64,000 nt of DNA. Origin: Amycolatopsis sp. NBC_00345 (GTDB lineage Bacteria > Actinomycetota > Actinomycetes > Mycobacteriales > Pseudonocardiaceae). The stretch is taken from contig NZ_CP107995.1 of the NCBI RefSeq assembly GCF_036116635.1, forward strand, positions 6,944,001 through 7,008,000. Direction: 5' to 3'. Positions 7,648-16,117 of this stretch are shown one piece after another (within the stretch, counting starts at the first letter, position 1; each line of letters opens with the position of its first letter). A program made the position numbers and the translations under genes. The notes beneath the pieces are model-generated. The model had not been told where the DNA came from. It did not search any database and was given only the letters and a program-made list of their open reading frames with translations.

Positions 7648-9060
7648 TCACCAGTTCGTCAGCAGAATGTGGTTCACCGCGAGCGCGGTCACGGCCTGCC
7701 CGGCCAGCCACCAGCGGCGACCGCGGACAGGCAGCAGCGCGGTCATCGGCAGCAGCCACACCGCGAACGGTAGCCAGATCCGCTCGGTCTCGGCTTTGGA
7801 CAGGCCGGAGAGGTCCGCGAACAGGATGGTGAGCAGCGCCGCGAGGCCGATCAGCAGCAGGGGATCGCGCAGCAGGTCACGGCGGGGTTTGGCCAGGGAC
7901 GCGCTGGTCACGCCACGGCGGGCGGCGGCCATCACGGCGGGCCCGGCGGCGACGGCGACCGCCGCGAGGTCGGCCCACACCCAGTACGAGTACGGCCGGA
8001 CTATCGCGACGCCCTGGTAGTAGCGCTCGACCACGAGGTGATAGCCCTCGACCCACCAGAAGCCGGCCAGCGCGAAGACGGCGACCACCGCGAGGGCCCC
8101 GACGACGGCCAGTGCGGCCGCCCGCCACTGCCGGCCGACGATCGCGACGGCGAGCGCGATCAGGCCCAGCAGCACCAGGCCGTAGGACAGGAAAATGCCG
8201 AAGCCGAGCAGCACCCCGGCACCGAGCGCGACCGGCAGCGCGTAGCCGCGGCGGTGCTCGAAACCCTTGGCGGACAAGGCGAGCAGGGCGATCCCGGTGG
8301 CCGTGACGCCCGTGAACATCCCGTCGCCGGAGACGCCGATCCACACCGCGCCGGGCGTGAGGACGGCGAACGGCAGCACAGCCCGCGCGGCGTCCGGCCG
8401 GCCCAGTAGCGCGACTGTGGCCGGCACCGCGACCGCGGCCAGTGAGCCGATCAGCACGACGGCCGTCGATGCCCACGCCCCGCCGTGCAGCCCGAGGCGA
8501 TCGAGCCAGACGAACACGAGCGTGGCGCCCGGCGGGTGCCCGGACACGTGGGTGGTCCAGGAGTTCGGCTGGAAGTCGAGGATCCGGGAGGAGAACTCGT
8601 GCAGGAACCGCGGGATGTCGGTAATGCCGGGGACCTCGTGCAGGTACTCCTGCGGCGTAGTCAGACGGTCGGTGAAGCCGCGGGCCCAGCCGTCGACCAT
8701 CGCGAGGGCGAAGATCCAGGCGAGCGAGGCCGCGTACCCGGCGGCGAGGGCGCGCCGCCAGGACAGGCGCGCCGCCACAGTCGAGCCCCAGAGCACGGTG
8801 GCGACGGCGATCAGCACGGCGAACACGGAGCCCGGGCCGACGTGGGGCAGCCAGAGGGCGAACAGCGGCGGGGTCGACGCGTAGATCACCACGCCGGAGT
8901 TCGGGCGGTTGTAGTACAACCCGACCGCCGAGGCCGCGGCGACGAGCACCACGGCCAGCCCGACCGCGATCAGGTCGGGGCGCAGGCCGCGGCGGGTGCC
9001 GGCGGGGGGTTCGGGCGCGGGCGGCTCGGCGAGCCGAGCGGCAGGAGTCGACTCGCTCAT
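7648..9060 (-). CDS. multi-pass integral membrane protein, possible GT-C type glycosyltransferase
   Basis: A 470-residue protein with about 12 hydrophobic segments after a Pro-rich cytoplasmic N-terminus. A long extracytoplasmic loop near residues 125-175 contains ITDIPRFLHEF and THVSGHPPGATLVFVWLDRLG, a layout seen in polyprenyl-phosphate-dependent GT-C enzymes; no catalytic assignment is possible from the sequence alone. It is the first gene of the operon with the two-component system and faces a GT2 glycosyltransferase gene, which suggests surface glycan assembly. Leaderless start: TACCCT ends 7 nt before ATG 9060. Confidence 0.75.
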   Translation of the reverse strand: MSESTPAARLAEPPAPEPPAGTRRGLRPDLIAVGLAVVLVAAASAVGLYYNRPNSGVVIYASTPPLFALWLPHVGPGSVFAVLIAVATVLWGSTVAARLSWRRALAAGYAASLAWIFALAMVDGWARGFTDRLTTPQEYLHEVPGITDIPRFLHEFSSRILDFQPNSWTTHVSGHPPGATLVFVWLDRLGLHGGAWASTAVVLIGSLAAVAVPATVALLGRPDAARAVLPFAVLTPGAVWIGVSGDGMFTGVTATGIALLALSAKGFEHRRGYALPVALGAGVLLGFGIFLSYGLVLLGLIALAVAIVGRQWRAAALAVVGALAVVAVFALAGFWWVEGYHLVVERYYQGVAIVRPYSYWVWADLAAVAVAAGPAVMAAARRGVTSASLAKPRRDLLRDPLLLIGLAALLTILFADLSGLSKAETERIWLPFAVWLLPMTALLPVRGRRWWLAGQAVTALAVNHILLTNW

Positions 9061-9073
9061 CGTTGGCAGGGTA
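9061..9073 (-). promoter_or_regulatory. leaderless -10 element of the membrane protein/two-component operon
   Basis: TACCCT (9073-9068, - strand) is followed by 7 nt and ATG 9060, with no ribosome binding site. Confidence 0.5.
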
Positions 9074-9114
9074 ACGCCGCGAGGCCCGGCGCGCGGGGTC
9101 TGGCGGCGAGCCGT

Positions 9115-9136
9115 GAGAACTCGGTAAGAACTCGTC
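9115..9136. promoter_or_regulatory. 11-bp tandem repeat, candidate response-regulator site
   Basis: GAGAACTCGGT (9115-9125) and AAGAACTCGTC (9126-9136) are adjacent copies sharing AGAACTCG at an 11-bp period, the spacing used by head-to-tail OmpR-family dimers. They lie about 42-63 bp upstream of the predicted start of the membrane protein/regulator/kinase operon, where an activator would bind. Assignment to that regulator is inference. Confidence 0.4.
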
Positions 9137-9201
9137 ACTCGTTGGGCTAGCGTCAGGAATCCGTAAGCAGCGTAAGGCTTCTGGACCATCCACTCCGGAC
9201 T

Positions 9202-9214
9202 TACGGTACGCCGT
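9202..9214 (+). promoter_or_regulatory. leaderless -10 element of the GT2 glycosyltransferase operon
   Basis: TACGGT (9202-9207) ends 7 nt before GTG 9215; no Shine-Dalgarno is present. Confidence 0.5.
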
Positions 9215-9874
9215 GTGACCGATCTTCAGGTAGACGTCGTACTCCCCTGTCTCGACGAGGCGGGCGCCCTGCCGGGTGTGCTGGCCGTGTTGCCGTCCGG
9301 GTACCGCGCGATAGTGGTCGACAACGGCTCGGGCGACGGCTCGCCCGAAGTGGCCGCCGGGCTCGGTGCGAAGGTCGTCCACGAGCCGCGGCGCGGCTAC
9401 GGCGCCGCAGTGCACGCCGGCCTCGAAGCAGCCACCGCCGACATCGTCTGCTTCGCCGACGCGGACGGCTCGCTCGATCTGGCCGACCTGCCGCGGCTGG
9501 TGGCCGCCGTTCGCGAAGGCGCCGATCTGGCCGTGGGCCGCCGAGTGCCGACGCACCACGGTGTCTGGCCGTGGCACGCGAGAGCGGGGAACGCGGTGCT
9601 GTCGCTGTTGTTGCGCGGCCGTGGGCTGCCGGTGCGCGACATCGCGCCGCTGCGTGCCGTGCGACGGCGGGCGCTGCTCGACCTCGACGTCACTGACCGC
9701 GCCTTCGGCTACCCGCTCGAGCTGCTGATCAAGGCGCAGCGAGCGGGCTGGCGGGTGCAGGAGTTCGACGTCAGCTACGGCGAACGGGCGAAGGGCACCA
9801 AGTCGAAGGTGTCGGGCTCGCTGCGGGGCACGCTGCGCGCGGTCCGCGACTTCGGAAAGGTGCTGGCCCGATGA
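9215..9874 (+). CDS. family 2 glycosyltransferase
   Basis: A 219-residue GT-A fold enzyme, cytoplasmic or membrane peripheral. It starts VVLPCLDEAGALPGVL with the VDNGSGDGS nucleotide loop, then ADADGSLDLADL carrying the metal-binding DxD (about residues 88-90), and VGRRVPTHHG. It lacks the C-terminal membrane helices of dolichol-phosphate mannose synthases. It is first in a five-gene operon in which most neighbours overlap by 4 nt. The substrate is unknown; with the DUF2064 protein next door, a role in glycan or nucleotide-sugar chemistry is plausible. Confidence 0.88.
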   Translation: MTDLQVDVVLPCLDEAGALPGVLAVLPSGYRAIVVDNGSGDGSPEVAAGLGAKVVHEPRRGYGAAVHAGLEAATADIVCFADADGSLDLADLPRLVAAVREGADLAVGRRVPTHHGVWPWHARAGNAVLSLLLRGRGLPVRDIAPLRAVRRRALLDLDVTDRAFGYPLELLIKAQRAGWRVQEFDVSYGERAKGTKSKVSGSLRGTLRAVRDFGKVLAR

Positions 9875-10557
9875 GCGCCCGGTTCTGTCTGCTGGTGGTG
9901 GCGAAGGCGCCGGTCCCGGGCTTCGCGAAGACGCGCCTGTGCCCACCCGCCACGCCGGAGCAGGCCGCGGAGATCGCGGCGGCGGCGCTGCTCGACACGC
10001 TTGATGCCGTGTCCGCCACTCGCGGCGCGGTGCCGGTGGTCGCGATGACCGGCGACCTCGGCGCGGCCACTCGCGGCGCGGAGATCGGCCACGCGCTGCG
10101 CGGGACGACCGTGATCGCCCAGCGCGGCTGGGATTTCGGCGCCCGGCTCGCCAACGCACACGCCGACACGGCAGCGATGCACGCAGGCCTGCCCGTGCTG
10201 CAGATCGGCATGGACACCCCGCAGGTGACGCCGGACCTGCTGGCGGCGGCCATCAAACCGGTGCTGGACGGTACGCATGAGGCCGTGCTGGGCGGGGCCG
10301 AGGACGGCGGCTGGTGGGCGCTGGGGCTCCGCGACCCCCGACGCTCCGAGGTGCTCGTGGACGTGCCGATGTCGCAGGACAACACCGGCGAGCTGACCCG
10401 CCGCGCGCTGACTTCCACCGGACCGGAGCCGGGAACGCTGGCCGTACTGTCCGATGTGGACACCATGGCCGACGCCGAGCGGGTCGCGGCGGCGCGGCCG
10501 GGCAGCCGGTTCGCCCGCGCGGTCGGGGCCGTCGCGGGGCGGGTGGCCGTCCGATGA
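9871..10557 (+). CDS. DUF2064/TIGR04282-family nucleotidyl- or glycosyltransferase-like protein
   Basis: A 228-residue GT-A-fold-like protein of the DUF2064 family. Typical motifs are LLVVAKAPVPGFAKTRLCPP (6-25), resembling the nucleotidyltransferase signature, then IGMDTPQVTPDLL and the GGAEDGGWWALGL stretch. Family members are fused or adjacent to GT2 enzymes; the reaction is not established. It overlaps both the GT2 stop and the next ATG by 4 nt, so the genes are translationally coupled. Confidence 0.85.
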   Translation: MSARFCLLVVAKAPVPGFAKTRLCPPATPEQAAEIAAAALLDTLDAVSATRGAVPVVAMTGDLGAATRGAEIGHALRGTTVIAQRGWDFGARLANAHADTAAMHAGLPVLQIGMDTPQVTPDLLAAAIKPVLDGTHEAVLGGAEDGGWWALGLRDPRRSEVLVDVPMSQDNTGELTRRALTSTGPEPGTLAVLSDVDTMADAERVAAARPGSRFARAVGAVAGRVAVR

Positions 10558-11186
10558 CCGCGCAACTGGCGCCCGGCCGGGAATTCGACCAGGGCCTGCT
10601 CGGCCGGCACTGCTGGCTGGAGCTGACGAACGGCGACCGCATCGAGCTGCCCGTCGACCGTTGGACGGACGGCTGCGAGGCGGGCGACGCCGTGCTGCTC
10701 GACGCGTGCACCGGTCCGACGCTGGACATCGGCTGCGGCCCGGGCCGGCTCACCACGGCGCTGGCCGACCGCGGGGTCGCGGCGCTGGGTGTGGACAGCT
10801 CGCCGACGGCCGTCCGGCTGACGCACCAGCGTGGTGGCGTGGCGTTGCTGCGCAACGTCTTCGACCGGCTGCCCGGCGAGGGCCGTTGGCACCACGCGCT
10901 GCTGGCGGACGGCAACATCGGCATCGGCGGTGACCCCGTCGCGTTGCTGCGCCGGATCGGCGCCCTGCTCACCCCCGGCGGCGACGCGCTGGTCGAACTG
11001 GACCCGCCCGGCCACGGCCTGCGTCACGACCACGTCCGGCTCCGCCCGAACCCCGCCGGGACCTGGTTCACCTGGGCCTGGGTCGGCGCGGACGCGATCA
11101 CGGAGGTCGCCGCCCGGGCCGGCTTCCGGGTGACCTGGACGACGAGCCGTGGCCACCGCTGGTTCGCCAGGCTGGAGCGGACGTGA
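10554..11186 (+). CDS. class I SAM-dependent methyltransferase
   Basis: A 210-residue protein with SAM motif I TLDIGCGPGRLTTAL (about 57-71), VDSSPTA as the acidic loop, and LLADGNIGIGGDPVALLRRI. The acceptor is unknown. ATG 10554 overlaps the DUF2064 stop (ATGA), and its own stop overlaps the GTG of the oxidoreductase gene. The combination GT2, DUF2064, methyltransferase and sulfite-oxidase-like protein is one I recall as recurring in actinobacteria (from memory). Confidence 0.87.
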   Translation: MTAQLAPGREFDQGLLGRHCWLELTNGDRIELPVDRWTDGCEAGDAVLLDACTGPTLDIGCGPGRLTTALADRGVAALGVDSSPTAVRLTHQRGGVALLRNVFDRLPGEGRWHHALLADGNIGIGGDPVALLRRIGALLTPGGDALVELDPPGHGLRHDHVRLRPNPAGTWFTWAWVGADAITEVAARAGFRVTWTTSRGHRWFARLERT

Positions 11187-12724
11187 GCAACGAAGACACC
11201 CCGCCACTGCCCGCCCCGCACTCGGCGGAGGATGCTCAGTCGCCCCCGGCGGACGTCGCCGCGACCGAGCCGGAGGACGTCGCGCTGGCGCCGGGTAGCC
11301 CATTGGAATCGGCTGGCACGCAAGAACCGGAAACCCTGCCGGAACTGGCTGCCACGCCGGAATCAGCCGCCACGGCGGAGTCTGCAGCGGCTGGGCCGGA
11401 TGCCACGCCGGAACCGGTAGCCCCGGCGAAGCCAGCTGCCGCGCCGGAATCGAGCGCGGCCCCCGCGTCGGTAGCCGTGCTGGCCAGGCCTCGGGCCGGC
11501 CACCGGATCGCCGAGATCCGGGCGCGGCTGGACGAGCGGCTCGAGAAGCTGCCAATCCCCGAAGAGAAGCAGTTCAAGGCCGCGGCGCACAACGAGCGCG
11601 TGACGGCGCGGATCGGGATGATGCTGGCCGTCACGTTCACCGTCTGCTTCTTCACCGGCCTGCTCAGCCATCTCATCCAACATCCGCCGGAGTGGTTCTT
11701 CTGGCCCAGCCGGCCGATCTGGCTGTACCGGGTGACGCAGGGCGCGCACGTGATCTCGGGCATCGCGTCGATCCCGTTGCTGCTGGCGAAATTGTGGAGC
11801 GTGTTCCCGAAGCTGTTCGGCCGGCCCGTTGTCCGGTCGCTGCCACACGCGCTGGAGCGGCTCTCGATCCTGGTGCTGTCCGGGTCCGCGTTTTTCGAGC
11901 TGAGCACGGGGCTGCTGAACGTCGCGCAGAACTACCCATGGGGCTTCTACTTCCCGCAGGTGCATTACGCGGTGGCGTGGCTGGCGATCGGGTCGATCCT
12001 GGTGCACATCGCCGTGAAACTGCCGGTCGTGCGGCGGGCGCTGACCCGGGAAACCCCAATCCACCCGGAACCGACAGCCCACCCAGAACCCACCGCCAGC
12101 CCGGGACCCGCCACCAGTCCGGCCCACCCGGACGGCTTATCCCGCCGTGGTTTCCTGCGCACCACCTGGATCGCGACCGGGGTGGCCGTGATCGCGACGG
12201 CGGGCGCCACCGTTCCGTTGCTGCGCAACGTCTCCGGCCTCTCCTGGAGGACGGGCAAGGGCACGCAGGGCCTCCCGGTGAACCGCACCGCCGTGGCGGC
12301 CGGCGTCACGCAGACGGCGCGGGACCCGTCGTGGCGGCTGTCCTTCGTCACGCCCGCGGGCACGACGAAGTTCTCCCTCGACGAGCTGCGCGCGCTGCCG
12401 CAGACGACCGTCGAGCTGCCGATCGCCTGTGTCGAAGGGTGGAGCCAGTCCGCGGTCTGGCGGGGCATCACCATGCCCTCGCTGCTGCGGGCCGTGGGCA
12501 GCCGGCCGGGAGTGGACCTGCGGGTGTCCTCACTCGAGAAGGCCGGGATCTACCGGGTCACCACGCTTCCCGGCGAGCACACCGGTGACGAAGACACGCT
12601 GCTGGCCCTGGAGCTGAACGGCGAGGTGCTCGACATCGACCACGGGTTCCCGTGCCGGATCATGGCGCCGAGCCGTCCCGGGGTGCTGCAGACCAAGTGG
12701 GTCTCGATGCTGGAGGTGCTGTGA
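11183..12724 (+). CDS. sulfite-oxidase-like molybdopterin oxidoreductase with N-terminal membrane domain
   Basis: A 513-residue fusion. Residues 1-100 are a low-complexity Ala/Pro/Glu tail. Residues about 135-285 hold four hydrophobic helices with conserved His (VTQGAHVISGIASIPLL, FPQVHYAVAWLAIG), like a cytochrome b561-type membrane domain. A second Pro-rich linker precedes SRRGFLRTTWIATG, a twin-arginine-like segment with a hydrophobic helix. The C-terminal 170 residues are the molybdopterin domain, with ELPIACVEGWS carrying the likely Mo-ligand Cys and CRIMAPSRPGVLQTKWV. It probably works at the outer face of the membrane. Substrate unknown. moaB2 in the same window could help make the cofactor. 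Confidence 0.87.
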   Translation: MSNEDTPPLPAPHSAEDAQSPPADVAATEPEDVALAPGSPLESAGTQEPETLPELAATPESAATAESAAAGPDATPEPVAPAKPAAAPESSAAPASVAVLARPRAGHRIAEIRARLDERLEKLPIPEEKQFKAAAHNERVTARIGMMLAVTFTVCFFTGLLSHLIQHPPEWFFWPSRPIWLYRVTQGAHVISGIASIPLLLAKLWSVFPKLFGRPVVRSLPHALERLSILVLSGSAFFELSTGLLNVAQNYPWGFYFPQVHYAVAWLAIGSILVHIAVKLPVVRRALTRETPIHPEPTAHPEPTASPGPATSPAHPDGLSRRGFLRTTWIATGVAVIATAGATVPLLRNVSGLSWRTGKGTQGLPVNRTAVAAGVTQTARDPSWRLSFVTPAGTTKFSLDELRALPQTTVELPIACVEGWSQSAVWRGITMPSLLRAVGSRPGVDLRVSSLEKAGIYRVTTLPGEHTGDEDTLLALELNGEVLDIDHGFPCRIMAPSRPGVLQTKWVSMLEVL

Positions 12725-13200
12725 AGGCGATCCGGATCCTGCTCGCCCTGTGCGGGCTCGCCGCTCTGGGCTTCGGGGTGTCGCTGTTCCTGGACTACGC
12801 GCTGCCGCTGCGGCCGGACGTCATCAAGACGCTCGTCTGGCTCGTCGGGGCACCGGTGGTCCACGACGCCGTGATCGCGCCGGTGGTCGGCGTCGGCGGG
12901 CTGCTGCTCAGCCGCGTCGTGCCCGTCGCGTGGAAGGTTCCCGTGATGGCCGGGGCGGTGCTGACGGCCATCCTCACCATCCTCGCCTTCCCGCTGCTCT
13001 GGCGGACCTACGGTGCGGCGCCGGAACCCGGCCTGCACGACGGGAACACCTGGCTGGGCCTGCTCGTCACGCTCGCGGTGGTCTGGGCCCTCGTGGTGCT
13101 GACCGGCGTCGTCCGCACGGTCCTCGGCAGCGGGAGGAAAACCCGGAGGCCTCCCCGTACCGCCTCCGACTCGGTACGGAAAGGCCTCCGTGGGGCGTGA
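12721..13200 (+). CDS. small integral membrane protein of the oxidoreductase operon
   Basis: A 159-residue protein with four hydrophobic segments (about 5-23, 50-68, 75-98, 112-135) and a basic C-terminal tail rich in Arg. The GTG at 12721 overlaps the oxidoreductase stop (GTGA), so it is coupled to that gene and may be a membrane partner. No domain is recognised. Confidence 0.75.
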   Translation: MKAIRILLALCGLAALGFGVSLFLDYALPLRPDVIKTLVWLVGAPVVHDAVIAPVVGVGGLLLSRVVPVAWKVPVMAGAVLTAILTILAFPLLWRTYGAAPEPGLHDGNTWLGLLVTLAVVWALVVLTGVVRTVLGSGRKTRRPPRTASDSVRKGLRGA

Positions 13201-13250
13201 GGTGCCCACGCACCACCAGCCCCAAACAGGAAATGCTCACAAATCTTCGG

Positions 13251-13288
13251 GCCCCGGCGAAACCACTGGTCAAGGACTTCGCCGGGGC
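13251..13288 (+). terminator. hairpin after the oxidoreductase operon
   Basis: Perfect 11-bp inverted repeat GCCCCGGCGAA (13251-13261) and TTCGCCGGGGC (13278-13288) with a 16-nt loop, 50 bp after the last stop of the + strand operon. No T-run follows. Confidence 0.5.
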
Positions 13289-13290
13289 AG

Positions 13291-13337
13291 AAAAACGGCC
13301 ACGCGCGACCGGCATGAGTGCCCGGTCGCGCGTGGCC
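13291..13337 (-). terminator. strong intrinsic terminator of the pepD-like gene
   Basis: Perfect 16-bp inverted repeat GGCCACGCGCGACCGG (13297-13312) and CCGGTCGCGCGTGGCC (13322-13337), 9-nt loop. Read on the - strand it is followed by GTTTTT (13296-13291). It lies 70 bp after the protease stop. Confidence 0.8.
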
Positions 13338-13407
13338 TACAAGGTCCGGCCCCTGCCCAGGGGGTCGAGCCGTGGCTGGTCTCGGCCGCGCCTTGGCGGC
13401 CGAGCGA

Positions 13408-14952
13408 TCAGTTGGACGGCACGGGCTGGCCGCCCAGGGTCACCGGCACCGTCCGGCCGTCGGAGAGGGTGAAGGTCACCTTCTCGTCCGGTGCGCGGGT
13501 GCGGATGGCCGCGATGAGCGTGTTGGCGCTGTCGATGGCGCGGTCCTCGATCTTGGTGACCACGTCACCGGACTTGAGGCCGGCCTTCTCGGCGGGGCTG
13601 CCCGGGGTGATGTCGCCCAGCTGGGCGCCGCCGTTCTGCGCGTCCTGCACCTTGGCGCCGATGTAGGTCTGGGTCGCGTGGCCGGTCTTGATGATGTCGT
13701 CGGCGGTGCGGCGGGCCTGGTCGATCGGGATGGCGAAGCCGATGCCGACGTTGCCGCCCTGCGAGCTGCCGCCCTGGCCGCCCTGCCCGGACTGCGGGCT
13801 GTAGATCGCCGAGTTGATGCCGATGACCTGGCCGCTCATGTTCGCCAGCGGGCCGCCGGAGTTGCCCGGGTTGATCGCCGCGTCGGTCTGGACGGCGTCC
13901 ATCACCGTGGTCTGGTCGGTCTCGTCGCCGCCCGCCTGCACCGGCCGGTGCAGTGAGCTGACGATGCCGGACGTGACGGTGCCGGCCAGCTCGAACGGCG
14001 AGCCGATGGCCACCACGGGCTGGCCGACCTTGAGGTCGTCGGAGCGGCCGAGCTCGACCGGGGTGAGCCCGTTGACACCGCTGACCTTCACCACGGCGAT
14101 GTCCGTGGTCGGGTCGCGGCCCACCACCTGCGCGGTGGCCTTCTTGCCGTCCTGGAACACGGCCTGGATCTGGCCGCCGTTCGCGGCGACCTCGACCACG
14201 TGGTTGTTGGTGAGGATGTAGCCGTCGGTGCTGAGGATGAAGCCGGAGCCCTCACCCGAGGCCGTGCGGCCGGAGACCTGCAGCTCGACCACGCTCGGCG
14301 ACAGCTTCTGCGCCACCGATTCGATCGAGCCGGCCGGCGCGTTTCCGGTCTGCTGGGCCGGTTTCGGCTGGTCGAGCGCGTTCACCGTGGGGCCGGACGA
14401 GCCGCCCGTCAGATACCCGACGGTGCCGCCCGCCACGCCGCCGATCACCAGCGCGATCGCGGCGACGCTGGCCAGCAGCTTGCCGGCGCCGGACTTCTTG
14501 GGCTGCGCCGGCGCAGCGCTGTAGATCGAGGTGTTCGGCGGCTGCGCGCCCGAAGCCACGTACGGGTTCGTGGGCTGCGCGGTGCCACCGGTGGGCGGGT
14601 ACGGGTTGTACTGCGCTTGGGTCTGCCCGGTCTGGGGCTGGCCCGGCTGGGCTTGGGTCTGGCCGGTTGGGACCTGAGGCTGGCCCGGCTGGGCCGGCGG
14701 ACCGCTCTGCGCGCCCTGGGGCGACCACGGGCTCGGCGCGCCGTACACCGCGTCACCGCTGGTGGGCGCGTGGTACGTCGGCTCGGCCGGAGCCTGGTAC
14801 GGGGTCGGTTCGCCGAAGGAGGCCTGCTCGCCCGAAGCGGGCTGAGCGCCGGGGGACTGGCTCCAGGCCGCCTGGCCCTCGGTGCCCGGCTGGGCACCCG
14901 GGTTCTGGCGACCCGCCGCGGAGTCCTGCGCGTGGGGGTCGTTCTCGGTCAT
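13408..14952 (-). CDS. pepD: HtrA/PepD-type membrane-anchored serine protease with PDZ domain
   Basis: A 514-residue DegP/HtrA-family protease for extracytoplasmic protein quality control. The N-terminal 150 residues are cytoplasmic, disordered and rich in Pro/Gln/Gly, followed by one membrane helix (about 158-180). The trypsin-like domain has His in TNNHVVE (about 249), Asp in TTDIAVVK (about 284) and Ser in NPGNSGGPL (about 364). A PDZ domain (IGAKVQDAQNGGAQLGDI onward) ends the protein. In mycobacteria the orthologue lies beside mprAB and belongs to the MprAB envelope-stress regulon; here deoR-galT separates them. The start has GGTGAGGAC upstream. Confidence 0.9.
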   Translation of the reverse strand: MTENDPHAQDSAAGRQNPGAQPGTEGQAAWSQSPGAQPASGEQASFGEPTPYQAPAEPTYHAPTSGDAVYGAPSPWSPQGAQSGPPAQPGQPQVPTGQTQAQPGQPQTGQTQAQYNPYPPTGGTAQPTNPYVASGAQPPNTSIYSAAPAQPKKSGAGKLLASVAAIALVIGGVAGGTVGYLTGGSSGPTVNALDQPKPAQQTGNAPAGSIESVAQKLSPSVVELQVSGRTASGEGSGFILSTDGYILTNNHVVEVAANGGQIQAVFQDGKKATAQVVGRDPTTDIAVVKVSGVNGLTPVELGRSDDLKVGQPVVAIGSPFELAGTVTSGIVSSLHRPVQAGGDETDQTTVMDAVQTDAAINPGNSGGPLANMSGQVIGINSAIYSPQSGQGGQGGSSQGGNVGIGFAIPIDQARRTADDIIKTGHATQTYIGAKVQDAQNGGAQLGDITPGSPAEKAGLKSGDVVTKIEDRAIDSANTLIAAIRTRAPDEKVTFTLSDGRTVPVTLGGQPVPSN

Positions 14953-15034
14953 GTCCTCACCTAAGCGGGTGGGCCTGAGAGGTTCCTGAGCCGAACCTGT
15001 GTTTCGGAGATGAGTCTGCCACCTCCGCGCCCGA

Positions 15035-16117
15035 TCAGCCCGCCGCGCGCAGCCGTTCCGCGATCTGTTCCGGCGTCGCGTCGTTGATCCACACGGCCAT
15101 GCCCGACTCCGAGCCGGCCAGGTACTTCAGCTTGTCCTTCGAGCGCAGCACGGAGAACAGCTCGAGGTGCAGCCAGCCCAGGTCACGGTCGCGGTGCACC
15201 GGCGCCTGGTGCCAGCCCGCGATGTAGGGCAGCGGGCGGTCGTAGAGGGCGTCGCAGCGGCGGAGGACGTCGAGGTACACGCGGGAAAAGTCGTCGCGCT
15301 CCTCGGCGGTGAGCGACGGGATGTCCGGCACCTGCCGGTGCGCCACGATCTGGATGTGCACCGGCCAGCGCGCGGCGGGCGGCACGAACGCGGTCCAGTG
15401 CTCGCCGGAGGCGATCACGCGGGCGCCCGACTTCTGCTCCGCCGCCAGCACGTCGCCCATCACCGGGCGGCCGTGCTCCTGCGCGTACGCGCGCGCGACG
15501 TCCAGCATCCGCTCGGTCTTCGGCGTGACGAACGGGTAGCCGTAGATCTGGCCGTGCGGGTGGGAGAGCGTCACGCCGATCTCCTCGCCGCGGTTCTCGA
15601 ACGGGAAGACCTGCTCGACGCCCGGCGTCTCGGCCAGCGCCGCGGTGCGGTCGGCCCACGCGTCGACGACCAGGCGCACCTGCTCGGGGCTCAGCTTGGA
15701 GAACGCGCCGTCGTGGTTGCTGGTGAAGCAGACGACCTCGCAGCGGCCGCGGCCGGGCGCGGTCGGCACCAGGCCCAGACCATCCACACTGGACGGATCG
15801 CCGGAGACGTTCTGGGAGAACGAGGGGAAGCGGTTCTCGAAGACGACCACGTCGTAGTCGGCCTCGGGGACCTCGCTCGGCTTGCCGGGCCGCGTCGGGC
15901 ACAGCGGGCAGAGGTCGGCGGGCGGCTTGTACGTGCGGGTCTGCCGGTGCGCCGCCATCGCGACCCACTCGCGGGTCAGCGGGTCGAGGCGGATCTCCGA
16001 CGCGGCGGCCACCGGCGGGAGGTCCCGGGTGTCCTCGGCGACGCGCTCGGGCGTGCCGGGCCGGTCGAAGTAGATGATCTCCCTGCCGTCGGCCAGGTGC
16101 CGCAAAGTGCGCTTCAC
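15035..16117 (-). CDS. galT: galactose-1-phosphate uridylyltransferase
   Basis: A 360-residue Leloir-pathway enzyme exchanging UMP between UDP-glucose and galactose-1-phosphate. The catalytic HPHGQ (SHPHGQIYGYP, about residue 195) and the zinc-binding CPLCP (about 71-75) are present, as is the second half with WPVHIQIVAHRQ and HLELF. GTG 16117 overlaps the stop of the DeoR-type regulator (GTGA), so regulator and enzyme are one operon. galU at the left end of the window supplies the UDP-glucose side; galK and galE are not in view. Confidence 0.95.
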   Translation of the reverse strand: MKRTLRHLADGREIIYFDRPGTPERVAEDTRDLPPVAAASEIRLDPLTREWVAMAAHRQTRTYKPPADLCPLCPTRPGKPSEVPEADYDVVVFENRFPSFSQNVSGDPSSVDGLGLVPTAPGRGRCEVVCFTSNHDGAFSKLSPEQVRLVVDAWADRTAALAETPGVEQVFPFENRGEEIGVTLSHPHGQIYGYPFVTPKTERMLDVARAYAQEHGRPVMGDVLAAEQKSGARVIASGEHWTAFVPPAARWPVHIQIVAHRQVPDIPSLTAEERDDFSRVYLDVLRRCDALYDRPLPYIAGWHQAPVHRDRDLGWLHLELFSVLRSKDKLKYLAGSESGMAVWINDATPEQIAERLRAAG

